A stretch of 64,000 nucleotides of DNA from CAVQFD01 sp963724695 (GTDB lineage: Bacteria; Acidobacteriota; Vicinamibacteria; Vicinamibacterales; CAVVIG01), in the NCBI GenBank assembly GCA_963724695.1, contig CAVRVW010000003.1:868001-932000 (forward strand). The letters run 5' to 3'. How positions within the stretch are numbered: position 1 is the stretch's first letter; every line of letters starts with the position of its first letter. Below are positions 28,849-38,375 of the stretch, piece by piece. Below the pieces are notes generated by a model, which saw nothing but the letters and a program-made list of their open reading frames with translations, was not told where the DNA came from and ran no database searches. Position numbers and translations under genes: made by a program.

Positions 28849-29762
28849 CCAGGACGCGCGTGAACCGCAGGTCGACCGCTCCACGGCGCACGACGAGGAG
28901 CGGCACCCCGTTTATCGTGCTGACCGGCCTCTCCGGCTCGGGTAAATCACAGGCGATCCGGGCCCTCGAGGACCTGGGCTACTTCTGCGTCGACAACCTC
29001 CCCACGACGCTGATTCCGACGCTGGCAACGCTCTTCGTACGCGGCGGCGAGATCGAGAAGGTGGCGATTGTCGTGGACGTGCGGGAAGGGAACTTTCTCT
29101 CGGCGTTTCCGCGGGTGCTGGCCCGCCTGCGGAGCATGCGCGGGCTCAACCCGGTGCTCATCTTCCTCGAGGCGAGCAACGCGGCCCTCGTCCGGCGGTT
29201 CAGCGAAACGCGCCGGCCGCATCCGCTCGCCCGCGACCGGTCGGCAACCGAGGGGATCCGAGACGAGCGCGAGCGGCTGACGGCAATCCGCGACCTGGCC
29301 GACGAGATCGTCGACACGTCCGACATGAACGTCCACGAGCTGAGGCAGTTCTTCATGGGACTGTCACGGGACCGGACGCGCGCGCGCCTCGTGGTCACGC
29401 TGCTCAGCTTCGGGTTCAAGCACGGTGTGCCCGTGGACGCGGACATCATGTTCGACGTCAGGTGCCTCCCGAACCCGCATTTCGTGCCGGCACTCAGGCG
29501 CCGGACCGGCCGCGACCGCGCCGTGAGCCTCTTCCTGGAACGCGACCCGGTGACGCGGGCCTTCATGGACCGGCTGCAGGACTACCTGGCGTTCGTGCTC
29601 CCGTACTACGTGTCGGAGGGCAAGAGCTACCTGACGGTGGCGGTTGGATGCACCGGCGGGCGCCATCGCTCGGTGATGATTGCCGAACGTCTGAAAAAGG
29701 GGCTCTCCGGCACCAAGGACATCACGGCACGGGTCAGGCATCGGGATATAGGGCATTCATGA
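28845..29762 (+). CDS. rapZ: RNase adapter protein RapZ (YvcJ family)
   Basis: 305 residues. Nucleotide-binding adaptor that in E. coli guides RNase E to the GlmZ small RNA; role outside enterics is less clear. Walker A GLSGSGKS at 28-35, then FCVDNLPTTLIP, and the C-terminal RNA-binding half with SFGFKHGVPVDADIMFDVR and GCTGGRHRSV. The first 20 residues are Arg/Thr-rich and poorly conserved. Overlaps hprK by 4 bp. Immediately after the stop comes a 7-bp array. Confidence 0.95.
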   Translation: MTRTRVNRRSTAPRRTTRSGTPFIVLTGLSGSGKSQAIRALEDLGYFCVDNLPTTLIPTLATLFVRGGEIEKVAIVVDVREGNFLSAFPRVLARLRSMRGLNPVLIFLEASNAALVRRFSETRRPHPLARDRSATEGIRDERERLTAIRDLADEIVDTSDMNVHELRQFFMGLSRDRTRARLVVTLLSFGFKHGVPVDADIMFDVRCLPNPHFVPALRRRTGRDRAVSLFLERDPVTRAFMDRLQDYLAFVLPYYVSEGKSYLTVAVGCTGGRHRSVMIAERLKKGLSGTKDITARVRHRDIGHS

Positions 29763-29763
29763 A

Positions 29764-29835
29764 ATTGGGAATTGGGAATTAGGAATTTGGAATTCGTCGT
29801 CTGGCGTGCGGAAGCCAGGAGCCCGGAGGCGGGAG
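29764..29835 (+). repeat. 7-bp word arrays between rapZ and EIIA
   Basis: 29764-29791 is four 7-bp units (ATTGGGA, ATTGGGA, ATTAGGA, ATTTGGA), a 7-bp relative of the 8-bp family B word. 29808-29835 carries family C words (GAAGCCA, GGAGCCC, GGAGGCG). Confidence 0.8.
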
Positions 29836-29850
29836 TAAGATTACAAGATC

Positions 29851-30264
29851 ATGATCGGCGTTGTGGTCGTGACGCACGGGCAACTGGCGACCGAGCTGGT
29901 CAACTCGGCCGAGATGATCGTCGGCGATCTGCCGCAGTTCACGGCGGTGTCCATCGGCTGGCATGACGAAGTGAACGACGCCCGCGAGGACATCGCGGAG
30001 GCCATCGAACGCGTCCGGGGCGAGGAAGGCGTCTTGCTGCTGACCGACATGTTCGGGGGCACCCCGTCCAACCTGGGCATGACGTTTCTGGAGACCGATC
30101 GCCTCGAGGTCATCACCGGCGTCAACCTGCCGATGCTCATCAAGCTGGCATCACTCCGCAGCTCGAAGGATCTGGTCGGAGTGGCCCGAGAAATGCGCGA
30201 CCACGGGCGCAACGCGATCTGGGTGGCGTCGGATCTGCTGCGCGGGGAGAAGCCGGGCGCATGA
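29851..30264 (+). CDS. PTS EIIA component, mannose family
   Basis: 137 residues, a lone EIIA-Man domain. His9 in VVVVTHGQLA is the expected phosphorylation site, and LLLTDMFGGTPSN is the other conserved block. HPr would phosphorylate it, but no EIIB, EIIC or EIID is in the window, so a regulatory rather than sugar-transport role is inferred. Its stop overlaps the ptsH start by 4 bp. Confidence 0.93.
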   Translation: MIGVVVVTHGQLATELVNSAEMIVGDLPQFTAVSIGWHDEVNDAREDIAEAIERVRGEEGVLLLTDMFGGTPSNLGMTFLETDRLEVITGVNLPMLIKLASLRSSKDLVGVAREMRDHGRNAIWVASDLLRGEKPGA

Positions 30265-30539
30265 TCGCGCGGACCGTCGTCGTCGTCAACCAGCTCGGCA
30301 TGCACGCGAGGGCCGCCGCCAAGTTCGTGCACGTGGCCAGCCGGTTCGGGGCGGCCGTGAAGGTGTCGCGACAGGGACGGGAAATGGACGGCAAGAGCAT
30401 CATGGGGCTGCTGCTCCTGGCCGCCTCGCGCGGCTCCAGGATCACGATCACGGCCGATGGACCGGACGCACAAGCGGCAGTCGACGCGCTGGCGACCCTT
30501 GTCGAGTCCGGGTTCGGAGAGGATGTATGCAGCATCTGA
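30261..30539 (+). CDS. ptsH: Phosphocarrier protein HPr
   Basis: 92 residues. His15 (LGMHARAAAKF) is the EI-dependent phosphorylation site and Ser46 (DGKSIMGLLLL) the HprK site; both fall at the canonical positions. Overlaps the EIIA gene by 4 bp and ptsI by 13 bp. Confidence 0.97.
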   Translation: MIARTVVVVNQLGMHARAAAKFVHVASRFGAAVKVSRQGREMDGKSIMGLLLLAASRGSRITITADGPDAQAAVDALATLVESGFGEDVCSI

Positions 30540-32325
30540 CGGGCATCGGGGTGTCGCCCGGCATCGTGTCCGGCCGGGCGGTCATCCTCAAGCTTCGCGC
30601 ACGGGTCTTGCGGTACCAGCTGGCGTCCGCCCGGGTGGCCGACGAGCTGGCGCGCCTCGAGACCAGCCGCACGCGGGCCCGCGAACAACTGGTGGACATC
30701 CGGGCGAGGCTGCTCCGGCGGCGGGGCAGCGAGCTGGCGGCGCTCTTCGATGCACAGCTGCTCATGCTGGACGACCCGATGCTCGTGCCGCGAGCCGCTG
30801 AACTCGTGCGCGAGCAGCGCGTCAATGCCGAGTGGGCGCTCCACCAGGTGTTCCAGGAGTTCAGCGCGGTCTTCGACGAAGTGGCGGATCCCTACCTCAG
30901 CGAGCGGAAGGGCGACGTGGCGGACCTGGTGGGCCGGCTGCGGATGAACCTCCGGCACGACCTGGTGTCGCCACGCGACCTCCTCAAGGACGTGCAGGAC
31001 GCATCGGTGCTCATCGCCGACGAGCTCACGCCTTCGCTGGCAGCGCAGGTGGACTGGACGAAGATCCGCGGGTTTGCCACCGACGCCGGCAGCCGCACGT
31101 ACCACACGGCCATTCTGGCGCGCTCGCTCGAAGTGCCGGTCGTCGTGGGTCTCCACGACGCCAGCAGCCGCATTCCGGCTGGCGCCCTGGTGGTCATCGA
31201 CGGCGGGGCCAGCGAGGTCGTCGTGGACCCGAGCCCGGACTTGCTGGCGCAGGCCAGCCGCAGCGTCGAGGATCGACGGCCGGTCGGGCGGACCCTCGAC
31301 GCGCCGGAACGCGCGGCGGTCGCCACGGCAGACGGCGTCCACATCCGTCTCGATGCCAACATCGAGTTTCCCGACGACCTGGCCGCAGCGCGGTACGCCG
31401 GAGCGGAAGGGATCGGCCTCTATCGCTCCGAGTTCCTGTTGAGCGCCGGACCGGACGGCGCCGTCGCTGACGAGGACGCCCAGTACCAGGTCTACCGGGA
31501 CATGCTGGAGGGCATGTCGCCCGGCCCGGTCACGGTGCGCACCTTCGACGTGGACGAGGAACAACTGGCCGAGCAGCGGGCCGTGTCAGCTGAGGGCGCC
31601 TGGGACGCGGAGCGCCTCGAAGGCATCAGCCGCCAGGGTCTTCGCGGGTTGCGGCTCAGCCTCGCCCGGCCCGATCTGTTCAAGACGCAGCTTCGCGCGC
31701 TCTACCGCGCGTCGCCTCATGGGGCGTTGCGCATCCTCTTTCCGTTCGTGTCCGGCGTGGAGCAGGTGCGCGAGGCCCGGCGGCTGGCCACCGAGGTCCA
31801 GGCCGAACTGTCACGGCAGGGCGAGCCGGTGGCGAAGGTGCCCGTCGGCGTCATGATCGAGATTCCCGCCGCGGCCTACACCGCAGACTTCCTCGCGAGG
31901 GAAGTGGACTTCTTCACCATCGGCACCAACGATCTGATTCAGTACTGTCTGGCGGTCGATCGAGCAGACGATCGCGTGTCGCGGCTGTACGAGCCGCTGC
32001 ATCCGGCCATCTTGCGCGTCATCGTGATGGTCCGGCGCGCTGCGGCGCGGCACAGGATTCCGGTGTCGCTCTGCGGCGAGATGGCTTCGGACCCGCGCTG
32101 CTGACGCTGCTGGTCGGCCTCGGCCTCACCGAGTTCAGCATGACACCGGGCGCCATTGGCGTCGCCAAGACAGGTCCTGAGCGAGGTCCGCGCGACGACC
32201 TGCGGGCCCTGGCGCGGCGGGTGCTGCGCCTGCCGACGGTGGACGAGATCGAGCAGGCGCTGCTCGAGGCCATATCGGGTTCCGTCCGGTCTGCCCGCGG
32301 GGCACCGACCAGGGTGGACGTGTAA
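30527..32325 (+). CDS. ptsI: PTS enzyme I (phosphoenolpyruvate-protein phosphotransferase), frameshifted near the end
   Basis: About 599 residues. Takes phosphate from PEP to HPr. The swivel-domain His lies in GSRTYHTAILARSLEVPVVVG, where Tyr replaces the usual Ser before His. The PEP-binding barrel has GIGLYRSEFL, GLRGLRLSL, EIPAA, FFTIGTNDLIQYCLAVDR and the Cys of SLCGEMASDP. A premature TGA after DPR at 32101-32103 comes from a lost base; two further single-base events near 32170 and 32200 restore GLTEFSMTPGAIGVAK and the C-terminal helix. Final partner of the PTS cluster. Confidence 0.94.
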
Positions 32326-32352
32326 CAGACGCAGAAGAGAAGGGGAGTCGGA

Positions 32353-32710
32353 GTGAGCGGCGATATTACGCGTGTCGAGAAGCCCTGGGGCTACGAACTG
32401 CACTGGGCGAAGACGGACCGGTACGTCGGCAAGCTCATCCACGTGAACGCCGGCCATGCCTTGAGCCTTCAGTACCACAACCTGAAGGACGAGACGATCT
32501 ACCTGCAGTCGGGCAAGCTGCTCTTCGAGATTCAGGAGGGCGGCGAGCTCGTCAAGCGCGAGATGCAGCCCGGCGAGCGCGTGCACATCACGCCGAAGAC
32601 CATCCACCGCATGACGGCGATCGAGGACAGCGACATCTTCGAGGTGTCGACGCCGGAACTTCACGACGTCGTCCGGCTCGAGGATCGCTACGGGCGGAAG
32701 AGACACGTAG
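32353..32710 (+). CDS. Cupin domain protein, mannose-6-phosphate isomerase-like
   Basis: About 118 residues forming a single cupin barrel like the C-terminal domain of type II phosphomannose isomerase/GDP-mannose pyrophosphorylase (RVEKPWGYELHW, KLIHVNAGHALSLQYH, GERVHITPKTIHRM, STPELHDVVRLEDRYGR). A standalone sugar-phosphate isomerase is the usual annotation. GTG start after AGGGGAG. The end is uncertain: as written the frame runs to 33063 over ssb, but a single-base error after RYGR would give TAG 32708-32710, just short of the facing ssb stop, which fits the family length. Confidence 0.75.
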
Positions 32711-32718
32711 CGGAAGCG

Positions 32719-33154
32719 CTAGAACGGGATATCGTCGTCGGTCAACGGCTCGGAGATGTCGGGGCCCGGGGCGTGCCCTGGTCCGGGATCGCCGCCGCGG
32801 TCGATCGACTGCGCCGCGGCCGCCGCCTCCGCCGAGCAGCACGATGCGGTCGCCGCGAATCTCGGTGGTGTAGCGCTTGTTGCCGTCCTTGTCGTCCCAC
32901 TGCCGCGTCTGCAGACGACCCTCGACGTAGATCTGCTTGCCCTTGGTCAGGTACTCGGCCAGCGATTCCGCGGACTTGCCCCACAGCACGACGCGGTGCC
33001 ACTCGGTCTTTTCCTGGCGCTGGCCGCCCTTGTCGTTCCACACCTCGGTCGTGGCCATGTTGAGCGTGGCCACCGCGGCGCCGCCAGGCGTGTAGCGCAG
33101 CTCGGCGTCGCGCCCGAGATTGCCGACCAGAATCACTTTGTTGACGCTGCCCAT
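32719..33154 (-). CDS. ssb: Single-stranded DNA-binding protein, one frameshift
   Basis: About 145 residues. OB-fold start MGSVNKVILVGNLGRDAELRYTPGG, EWHRVVLWGKSAESLAEYLTKG and RYTTEIRGDRIVLLGG. After a Gly-rich linker the frame slips near 32790; in the adjoining frame the protein finishes DISEPLTDDDIPF, the acidic partner-binding tail of SSB, at TAG 32719-32721. That ending confirms that the true gene is short. Last gene of the leftward cpoB-ssb run, convergent with the cupin gene. Confidence 0.93.
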
Positions 33155-33209
33155 AAGCCCGCCATTCTACATCGTCTGCGGCAGCGGCAGCGCGGTCCGG
33201 GTCATCGGC

Positions 33210-34107
33210 TCACGGCGGCTGCGCTGTCGATTTTTCGAGACTCTGGCGCGCCAGCGTCGCCTCTGCGGTGTCCGGGTACGTCTTGACGACGTACTCGCAC
33301 GCGGCCCGCGCCTCGGCCGTGCGCTCGCAGGTTCTCGAGCGCCTGGGCCCTTGCGGTCGTACGCCGTCGGCGAGTGTGTCGGCCTTCGGGATAGGTGCGG
33401 ATCGCCATGTCGCAGGCCTCGACCGCCTTGTCGTTCTTGCCGTCGTGCAGGTACGAAGTCGCCGATGTGAACCTGCGCGTCGTCGGCCTGTTCGGACCGC
33501 GGAAACTCTTGATGTAGGACTCGAAGCCGATGCACCGCGAGGTCGTACTGCCCGGCGGCGTAGTCGGCGAACGCCATGTCCCAGAGCTCTGGTCGGCGAC
33601 ATGCCCGTGACCGGCGTGCCGGTCCGCGCCGGCGGCGCCGGCGGTGCGGCGACCGGAGGCGTTGTCGCGGCGGCGTCCCGTCGGCGGAGCGCCCGGCGCC
33701 GTGGCGTCGGCGACCACGGCCGGGGGCGGCGCGATGTTGATCTCCATCACGGACTGCCGCAGCGCGTCGACTTCCTGCGTCGAGCGATCCGATGCGCACG
33801 TTGTTGTCGTCGATCTTCTCGCGCACCACGCGCAGGTCGTTCGCCAGCGTGTCGACGACCAGCTTCTGATCGGCGAACGCCTTGCGGGTCGCGTCGGTCT
33901 GGCCGTCGAGCCGCGCGTTGACGGCCTTGAGCGCGTCGGTGAGCGACGCCGAGGAGCGTTCTGCAGCTGCTGCGACTGCTCCTGCAGCATGCGGATGTCG
34001 GCCATCATCTGCCGGTGTTCTTTGTCGGCGGCGGCCGCCGGCGCGGCGCCAGCGGCCAGCAAGCGCGAGCAGGAACAGGAGCGCAGCGGCAGATTCTGAT
34101 GCTGCAT
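33210..34107 (-). CDS. cpoB: Cell-division coordinator CpoB/YbgF, frameshifted
   Basis: About 300 residues. Periplasmic protein of the Tol-Pal system that links peptidoglycan synthesis with outer-membrane constriction. Start MQHQNLPLRS, signal peptide ending AAAADKEH, then a coiled coil (RMLQEQSQQLQ, ALKAVNARLDGQTDATRKAFADQKLVVDTLANDLRVVREKIDDN in pieces), an Ala/Pro linker and TPR repeats (WDMAFADYAAGQYDLAV, YLHDGKNDKAVEACDMAIRTYPEG), ending ARQSLEKSTAQPP. Many single-base breaks. Follows pal by 8 bp. Confidence 0.82.
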
Positions 34108-34115
34108 GGCCTGAC

Positions 34116-34706
34116 TCACTTTGCGGTGATGACGAAATGCGCGCGCCGGTTCTTGGCGAACGCCGCCTCGTCGTGTCCCGGGATCGAACGGAAACTCCTT
34201 GCCGTAGCTGACCGTGCGCAGCCGATCGGCCGGAATGCCGAGCGACACGAGATAGGCGCGCGCCGCCACCGCGCGTCGTTCGCCCAGAGCCAGATTGTAC
34301 TCGGCGGTGCCGCGTTCGTCGCAGTGACCTTCGATGGTCACCGTCCAGGTTGCGATTGCGCTTCAGCACCGCGGCGTTCTCGTCGAGCACCGCCTGGGCC
34401 TCCGGCGACACGTCGCTGCTGTCGAGCTCGAAGAAGACCGGCTTCAGCGGCGAGTTGCGGTTCAGGTCGTCGAGCGACGCCGAGGCGATGCCGTCGTCGC
34501 GGACCGGCTCGGGCGGCACGACGGTCGGCTCGGCCACCGGCACCGGCGGCGCCGGCGGGCGCGAACCCGCCGTCGTCGTGCCCGCCGGTGGCGTGGGGCG
34601 GGTCGGCCGCGCCACCGGCGGCTGCTTGCTGCCGCAAGCCGCCGCCAGGACCACCGTCAACAGGACCGGAACAAAAGCGGCTTTCGCAGACCGCGCGTCG
34701 TCTCAT
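34116..34706 (-). CDS. pal: Peptidoglycan-associated lipoprotein Pal, frameshifted
   Basis: About 195 residues. Lipobox VVLAAACGS, long Pro/Thr-rich linker, then an OmpA-type peptidoglycan-binding domain (VFFELDSSDVSPEAQAVLDENA, IEGHCDERGTAEYNLALGERRA, RLRTVSYGKEFP, and a C-terminus NRRAHFVITAK). Frame slips occur near 34650, 34345 and 34190. ATG 34706 or 34718 starts it. Outer-membrane anchor of the Tol-Pal bridge, placed correctly between tolB and cpoB. Confidence 0.88.
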
Positions 34707-34723
34707 CGTGTGCTCCATATCAG

Positions 34724-34789
34724 CTTCGACTCCAGGCTCCAGGCTTCGGGACGGCAGCTCCAGACTTCAGACTCCAGCCCTCAGCCCGG
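34724..34789 (-). repeat. 7-bp word array, family C, between pal and tolB
   Basis: Phased 7-bp units across the tolB-pal gap; on the plus strand CTCCAGG twice, CTTCGGG, ACGGCAG, CTCCAGA, CTTCAGA, CTCCAGC, CCTCAGC. The complement gives the CTGGAG/CCGAAG words of family C. Confidence 0.8.
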
Positions 34790-36205
34790 TCACTTCGACC
34801 AGTCCGGCTGGTAGTTGTTGCCGGTCCGCGTGACCTGCCGCAGGTTCTTGCCGTCGCGCGACGATCGTGAAGATCTGCGACTTGCCGGCCCGCGTCGACA
34901 TGAACGCCATGTGCCGGCCGTTCGGCGCGAAGGCCGGGCTCTCGTTGGTGCCCTCGCCGAAGGTCAGCTGGCGGACCGGTCCGCGTCGCCAGATCGATCA
35001 CCTTGATGTCGTTGCCCGGGCCCGTTCTCGCGGCGTACGCGATCTCGTTGTACGGCGCCGGCGACCAGGTCGGCCGATCGGCGTACGCCTCGGGCGAGAT
35101 CCTCTGCGGGGCGCCGAGGCCGTCGGCGCCCATGATGTAGATCTGCGGGCCGCTGCCGCGGTCCGACGTGAACGCGATCTGCGTGCCCGACGGCGACCAG
35201 GTCGGCGTGATGTCCGCCGCCGGGTGGTTCGTCAGCCGGCGGACGTTCGAGCCGTCGCGGTTCATCACGTAGATCTCGGAGTTCGCCGTCGCGCGTCGAC
35301 GTGAAGGCGATGCGCGTGCCGTCCGGCGAGAAGACCGGCAGGCAAGTTCTTGGCGCCGTCCTTGGTCAGCTCCTCGCGCGTGCCCTGGTAGATGTTGGCG
35401 ATGAAGATGTTCGGCGGGCCGCGGCGGTACGACGTGTAGGCGATCGATCGTCCGTCGGGCGACCACGTCGAGTTGATGTTCAGCGAACGGTTGCGTGGTG
35501 ACCTGCCGCTGGTTCTCGCCGTCGTAGTCCGAGATGTAGATTTCCTTGACGCTGCGGTTCTCGACCGTGCCGGCCATCCGCTCGCCGTCGTCGGTCGGAG
35601 TTGAAGGTCAGCTTCGTGCGCGCGACGCCGCGCAGGCCGCGCTGCTGCTGGTGGATTTCGTCGGCGATCGTGTGCGCGTACAGCCGCGTGTTGGCGATGC
35701 CGCCCGGTACTCGCGGCCGAAGGCCGACTGCCGCGTGCGCACGTTGAACAGGCGCACCTCGACGCGGATGCCGGCGTCGGTCTTCTGCACGGTGCCCGAC
35801 GACGACGCCGTCGGCGTTCAGCTCGCGCCAGCGGTCGAACGGCACGTCGGCCATCGACGTGGCCGCCGGGATCGAGTCGTACGTGTCGCGCGGAATCAGC
35901 GCGAACTCGCGCTCGAAGTTGAGGTCGTCCCAGAGGACGCGCCCAATCGTGCGCGCGGCTTCGGCGGTCTCGGCATCCGCCGGGCGTCCGTCGCCCGAGG
36001 GCAGCGCGATGAAGTCGGGCACGGCGAAGCGCGGCGCCGCGCCGGCCTCGCCGCTGATCGTCAGCTGGATCTCGCTCGGCTGCTGGGGCGGCGCCGGGAC
36101 CTGAGCGGGTTGGGCCGCGGGCTGCGCGAGCAGGCCGACGGCCAGAAACGTCAATCCGGCGCTCGAGGCCAGAAACATGGACGGGCGGACCTGTATCATT
36201 TTCAT
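34790..36205 (-). CDS. tolB: Tol-Pal system protein TolB, frameshifted
   Basis: About 470 residues. Signal peptide (AGLTFLAVGLLAQPAAQPAQ), N-terminal TolB domain (DDLNFEREFALIPRDTYDSIP), then the WD-like beta-propeller with repeated blades such as GSNVRRLTNHPAADITPTWSPSGTQIAFTS and GLGAPQRISPEAYADRPTWSP (in pieces), ending TGNNYQPDWSK. At least six frame slips. ATG 36205 lies 7 bp after the tolA stop. It is the periplasmic partner of Pal. Confidence 0.88.
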
Positions 36206-36212
36206 TGCTGCG

Positions 36213-37005
36213 TTACCGCGTGTACTCGAAGGTGAGGCGAACCGTGAGCGTCGGATTCGGGAACGCCGCCGGCAGCGGCGGCAGCTGTCGCGTGACGACC
36301 AGCGCGCGTTGCGCCAGGAGATTGTGGGCGGCGTAGCCGCTGGCCTCGACGACCTCGATGGCGGTCAGGGTGCCGTCGCGCTGGATGGTGAACTTCACGA
36401 TTGCCTGGCCCGCGACCTCGGCCTGCGGGTTCCAGTTCGAGCGGATGCGCTGCACCATCTGCATCAGATAGTCCGGACAGCAGAAATCCCCGACGTCGAG
36501 CTGGATGCCGGACCCGCCGCCGCCGCCGCTGGAGAGGCCGAAGCCATGCCCACGGGCGCCGGTCTCAGCAAGAGATGTTCCCTCGGTCACTTGAGCGCCC
36601 CTCGTGGGCGTCGTGCCGCGCGCCTCGGTCGGCGCCTGCTTGACCTCGGCCGACCCGCGCCGCGTCGGTGTGCGTTCGGGCACCGGCACGGTCATGGTCG
36701 GTGCCACTGCCGCCGGGGCGCGTACCGGCTTCGGGCCGTTTCGGTGCGTCGGGCGGCGTTTCGGCCTGGACGGCCCTGCCGCCGATCTGCGTCATGCCGC
36801 CGCTCGTCGGCCCCGGGGTCCCGCTGTCCAGCGAGATCGTCATCACCGTTGGTGCAGCATCGGGAGGCGCGGTCAGCCAGCGAGCCGGCGCGAGGACGAT
36901 GAGGGCGAGCAGGCCCGCGTGAACGAGCGCGGACACGGCGGCCATCTGCTGGAGGCCGCCCGCCTGCAGGCGTCGATCGCGGAGGACGTCGCTGACCTCG
37001 CTCAT
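36213..37005 (-). CDS. tolA: TolA/TonB-like energy-transducing protein, one frameshift
   Basis: About 264 residues. One transmembrane helix (AVSALVHAGLLALIVLAPARW), a Pro/Thr-rich periplasmic linker and a TonB-type C-terminal domain (DYLMQMVQRIRSNWNP, KFTIQRDGTLTAIEVVEASGY, LPPLPAAFPNPTLTVRLTFEY). The frame slips near 36690-36710. Position between tolR and tolB identifies it as the TolA of this operon, although the C-terminal domain is of the TonB type. Confidence 0.85.
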
Positions 37006-37021
37006 GAATGGTGATTCCAGG

Positions 37022-37485
37022 TCACCGTTCGCCCGGCCGCTTCGCCACGAGACCCACCGTGACGACTCCGGCCGCCTTCAGGCGATCGAACACGTCCATC
37101 AGTTCCTGAAACTGGACCGTGCCGTCGCCGCGCAGGTAGACCTCCTTGTCGCGAGGTCCGCTCCATGCTCTGCCGGACGCGCTCCTGGAAGACATCGATC
37201 CGCACGGCTTCAGTCCCGAGGAACACGGTGCGGGTCTTCCGATAGTCCGCGGGAACGGTCACCTCGATACGGTCGCCGTCGATTTCGGTGGCGCGACGCG
37301 ACTCGGGCAGGCTCACGTCGATGCCGCGCTGCATCATCGGCGCCGTCACCATGAAGATGATGAGCAGCACGAGCATCACGTCGACGAGCGGGACGACGTT
37401 GATCTCGGCGAGCGAGCTCGAGACGCGGCGCCCGCGGCCGCGACGCCCGCCGTGCGAATCCGCCGTTGGCCTGTACTTTCGGCAC
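37022..37485 (-). CDS. tolR: Biopolymer transporter ExbD/TolR, frameshifted
   Basis: About 153 residues. GTG start (MPKVQANGG) directly after the tolQ stop. The transmembrane helix contains the proton-relay Asp in INVVPLVDVMLVLLIIFMVTAP (in two frames as written), then the periplasmic domain (GIDVSLPESRRATE, VFLGTEAVRIDVFQERVRQSM) and the ending AAGVVTVGLVAKRPGER at TGA 37022-37024. Frame slips near 37410, 37160 and 37090. Confidence 0.9.
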
Positions 37486-38211
37486 CTAGGTGAAGTTCCT
37501 TTCGGCGATGTTGAGAAACTCCATCGCGAAGTCGTCCATCTCCGAGGCGAACAGCTTCACGCGGTTCGACAGGTGGTTGTAGACATACACCGCCGGAATC
37601 GCCGCGACCAGGCCCGCGGCGGTGGCCACGAGCGCCTCGGCAATGCCCGGCGCCACGACGGCCAGGTTGGTCGACCCGCTCTGCCCCGATGCTCTCGAAA
37701 CGCCGCGATGATGCCCCACACCGTGCCGAACAGCCCGATGAACGGGGCGATGCTCGCCGTGCGTCGCCAGAAACGGTATCTGGCTTTCGAGTTTGTTGAC
37801 CTCCGACGACGGAGGCCCGCATCAGTGCCCGGTCCACGGCCGCGAGGCTCTTGAGAGTAGGACGAGGCGCGCCGCCCGCGGGTTGGGCGGCGGCATCGGC
37901 CGCCTGGCCGCTCTGGCGCAGCTGTGCGGTCAGCTCCGCGTAGCCCGCCTGAAAGAGCCCCACGAGCGGGCTGTCCCCCAGCGACTTGCACACGGCCTGC
38001 ACCTCCGAGAACTTGTTGCTCCGCCGAAAGACGTCGAGAAAACTGCTCGATTGCCGGGCCGATCGCTGAAACACCACAACTTGTAGAGGATGATGCCCCA
38101 CGACGCGACCGAGAGAAGCGCGAGGCTCGCGAGCACCGCCTTCGAGAGGAGCGGAGCATCCCTGATGAGCGTGACGATATCGAAACCGGAACCTTCGGGT
38201 AGCACCGACAT
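37486..38211 (-). CDS. tolQ: MotA/TolQ/ExbB proton channel family protein, frameshifted
   Basis: About 240 residues. First gene of the Tol operon. N-terminus MSVLPEGSGFDIVTLIRDAPLL with helix 1 (AVLASLALLSVASWGIILYKLW), then the cytoplasmic loop and helices 2-3 (FIGLFGTVWGIIAAF, AEALVATAAGLVAAIPAVYVYNHL), ending FAMEFLNIAERNFT. ATG 38209-38211 is preceded by AGGCAGAGG. Frame slips near 38040, 37960, 37840, 37760 and 37695. A good promoter lies about 100 bp upstream. Confidence 0.92.
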
Positions 38212-38313
38212 CCTCTGCCTGCAGAAGCAGGGCAAGGAACGTGCCTCCAAGCGTGCGCAAACAACCCTCCGAGACGTCTGCTGTGCGCCGCTGGGACAGC
38301 GCGAAGTGCGCAA

Positions 38314-38342
38314 ACTGTATCATGCCGTGAAATCGCTGTCAA
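38314..38342 (-). promoter_or_regulatory. Sigma70-type promoter of the tol-pal operon
   Basis: On the minus strand a perfect -35 TTGACA (38337-38342) is separated by 17 bp from TACAGT (38314-38319), a 4/6 match to the -10 consensus. It points at tolQ with a leader of about 95 bases and lies in the divergent gap with recN. Confidence 0.6.
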
Positions 38343-38375
38343 ACCTATGTTAGGATTGGAGTTCGCGCCTTTCTG

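Noticed and set aside
32101..32210. Programmed frameshift in ptsI
   Set aside because: There is no slippery heptamer with a following structure, and three separate one-base changes of both signs are needed, which fits sequence error.
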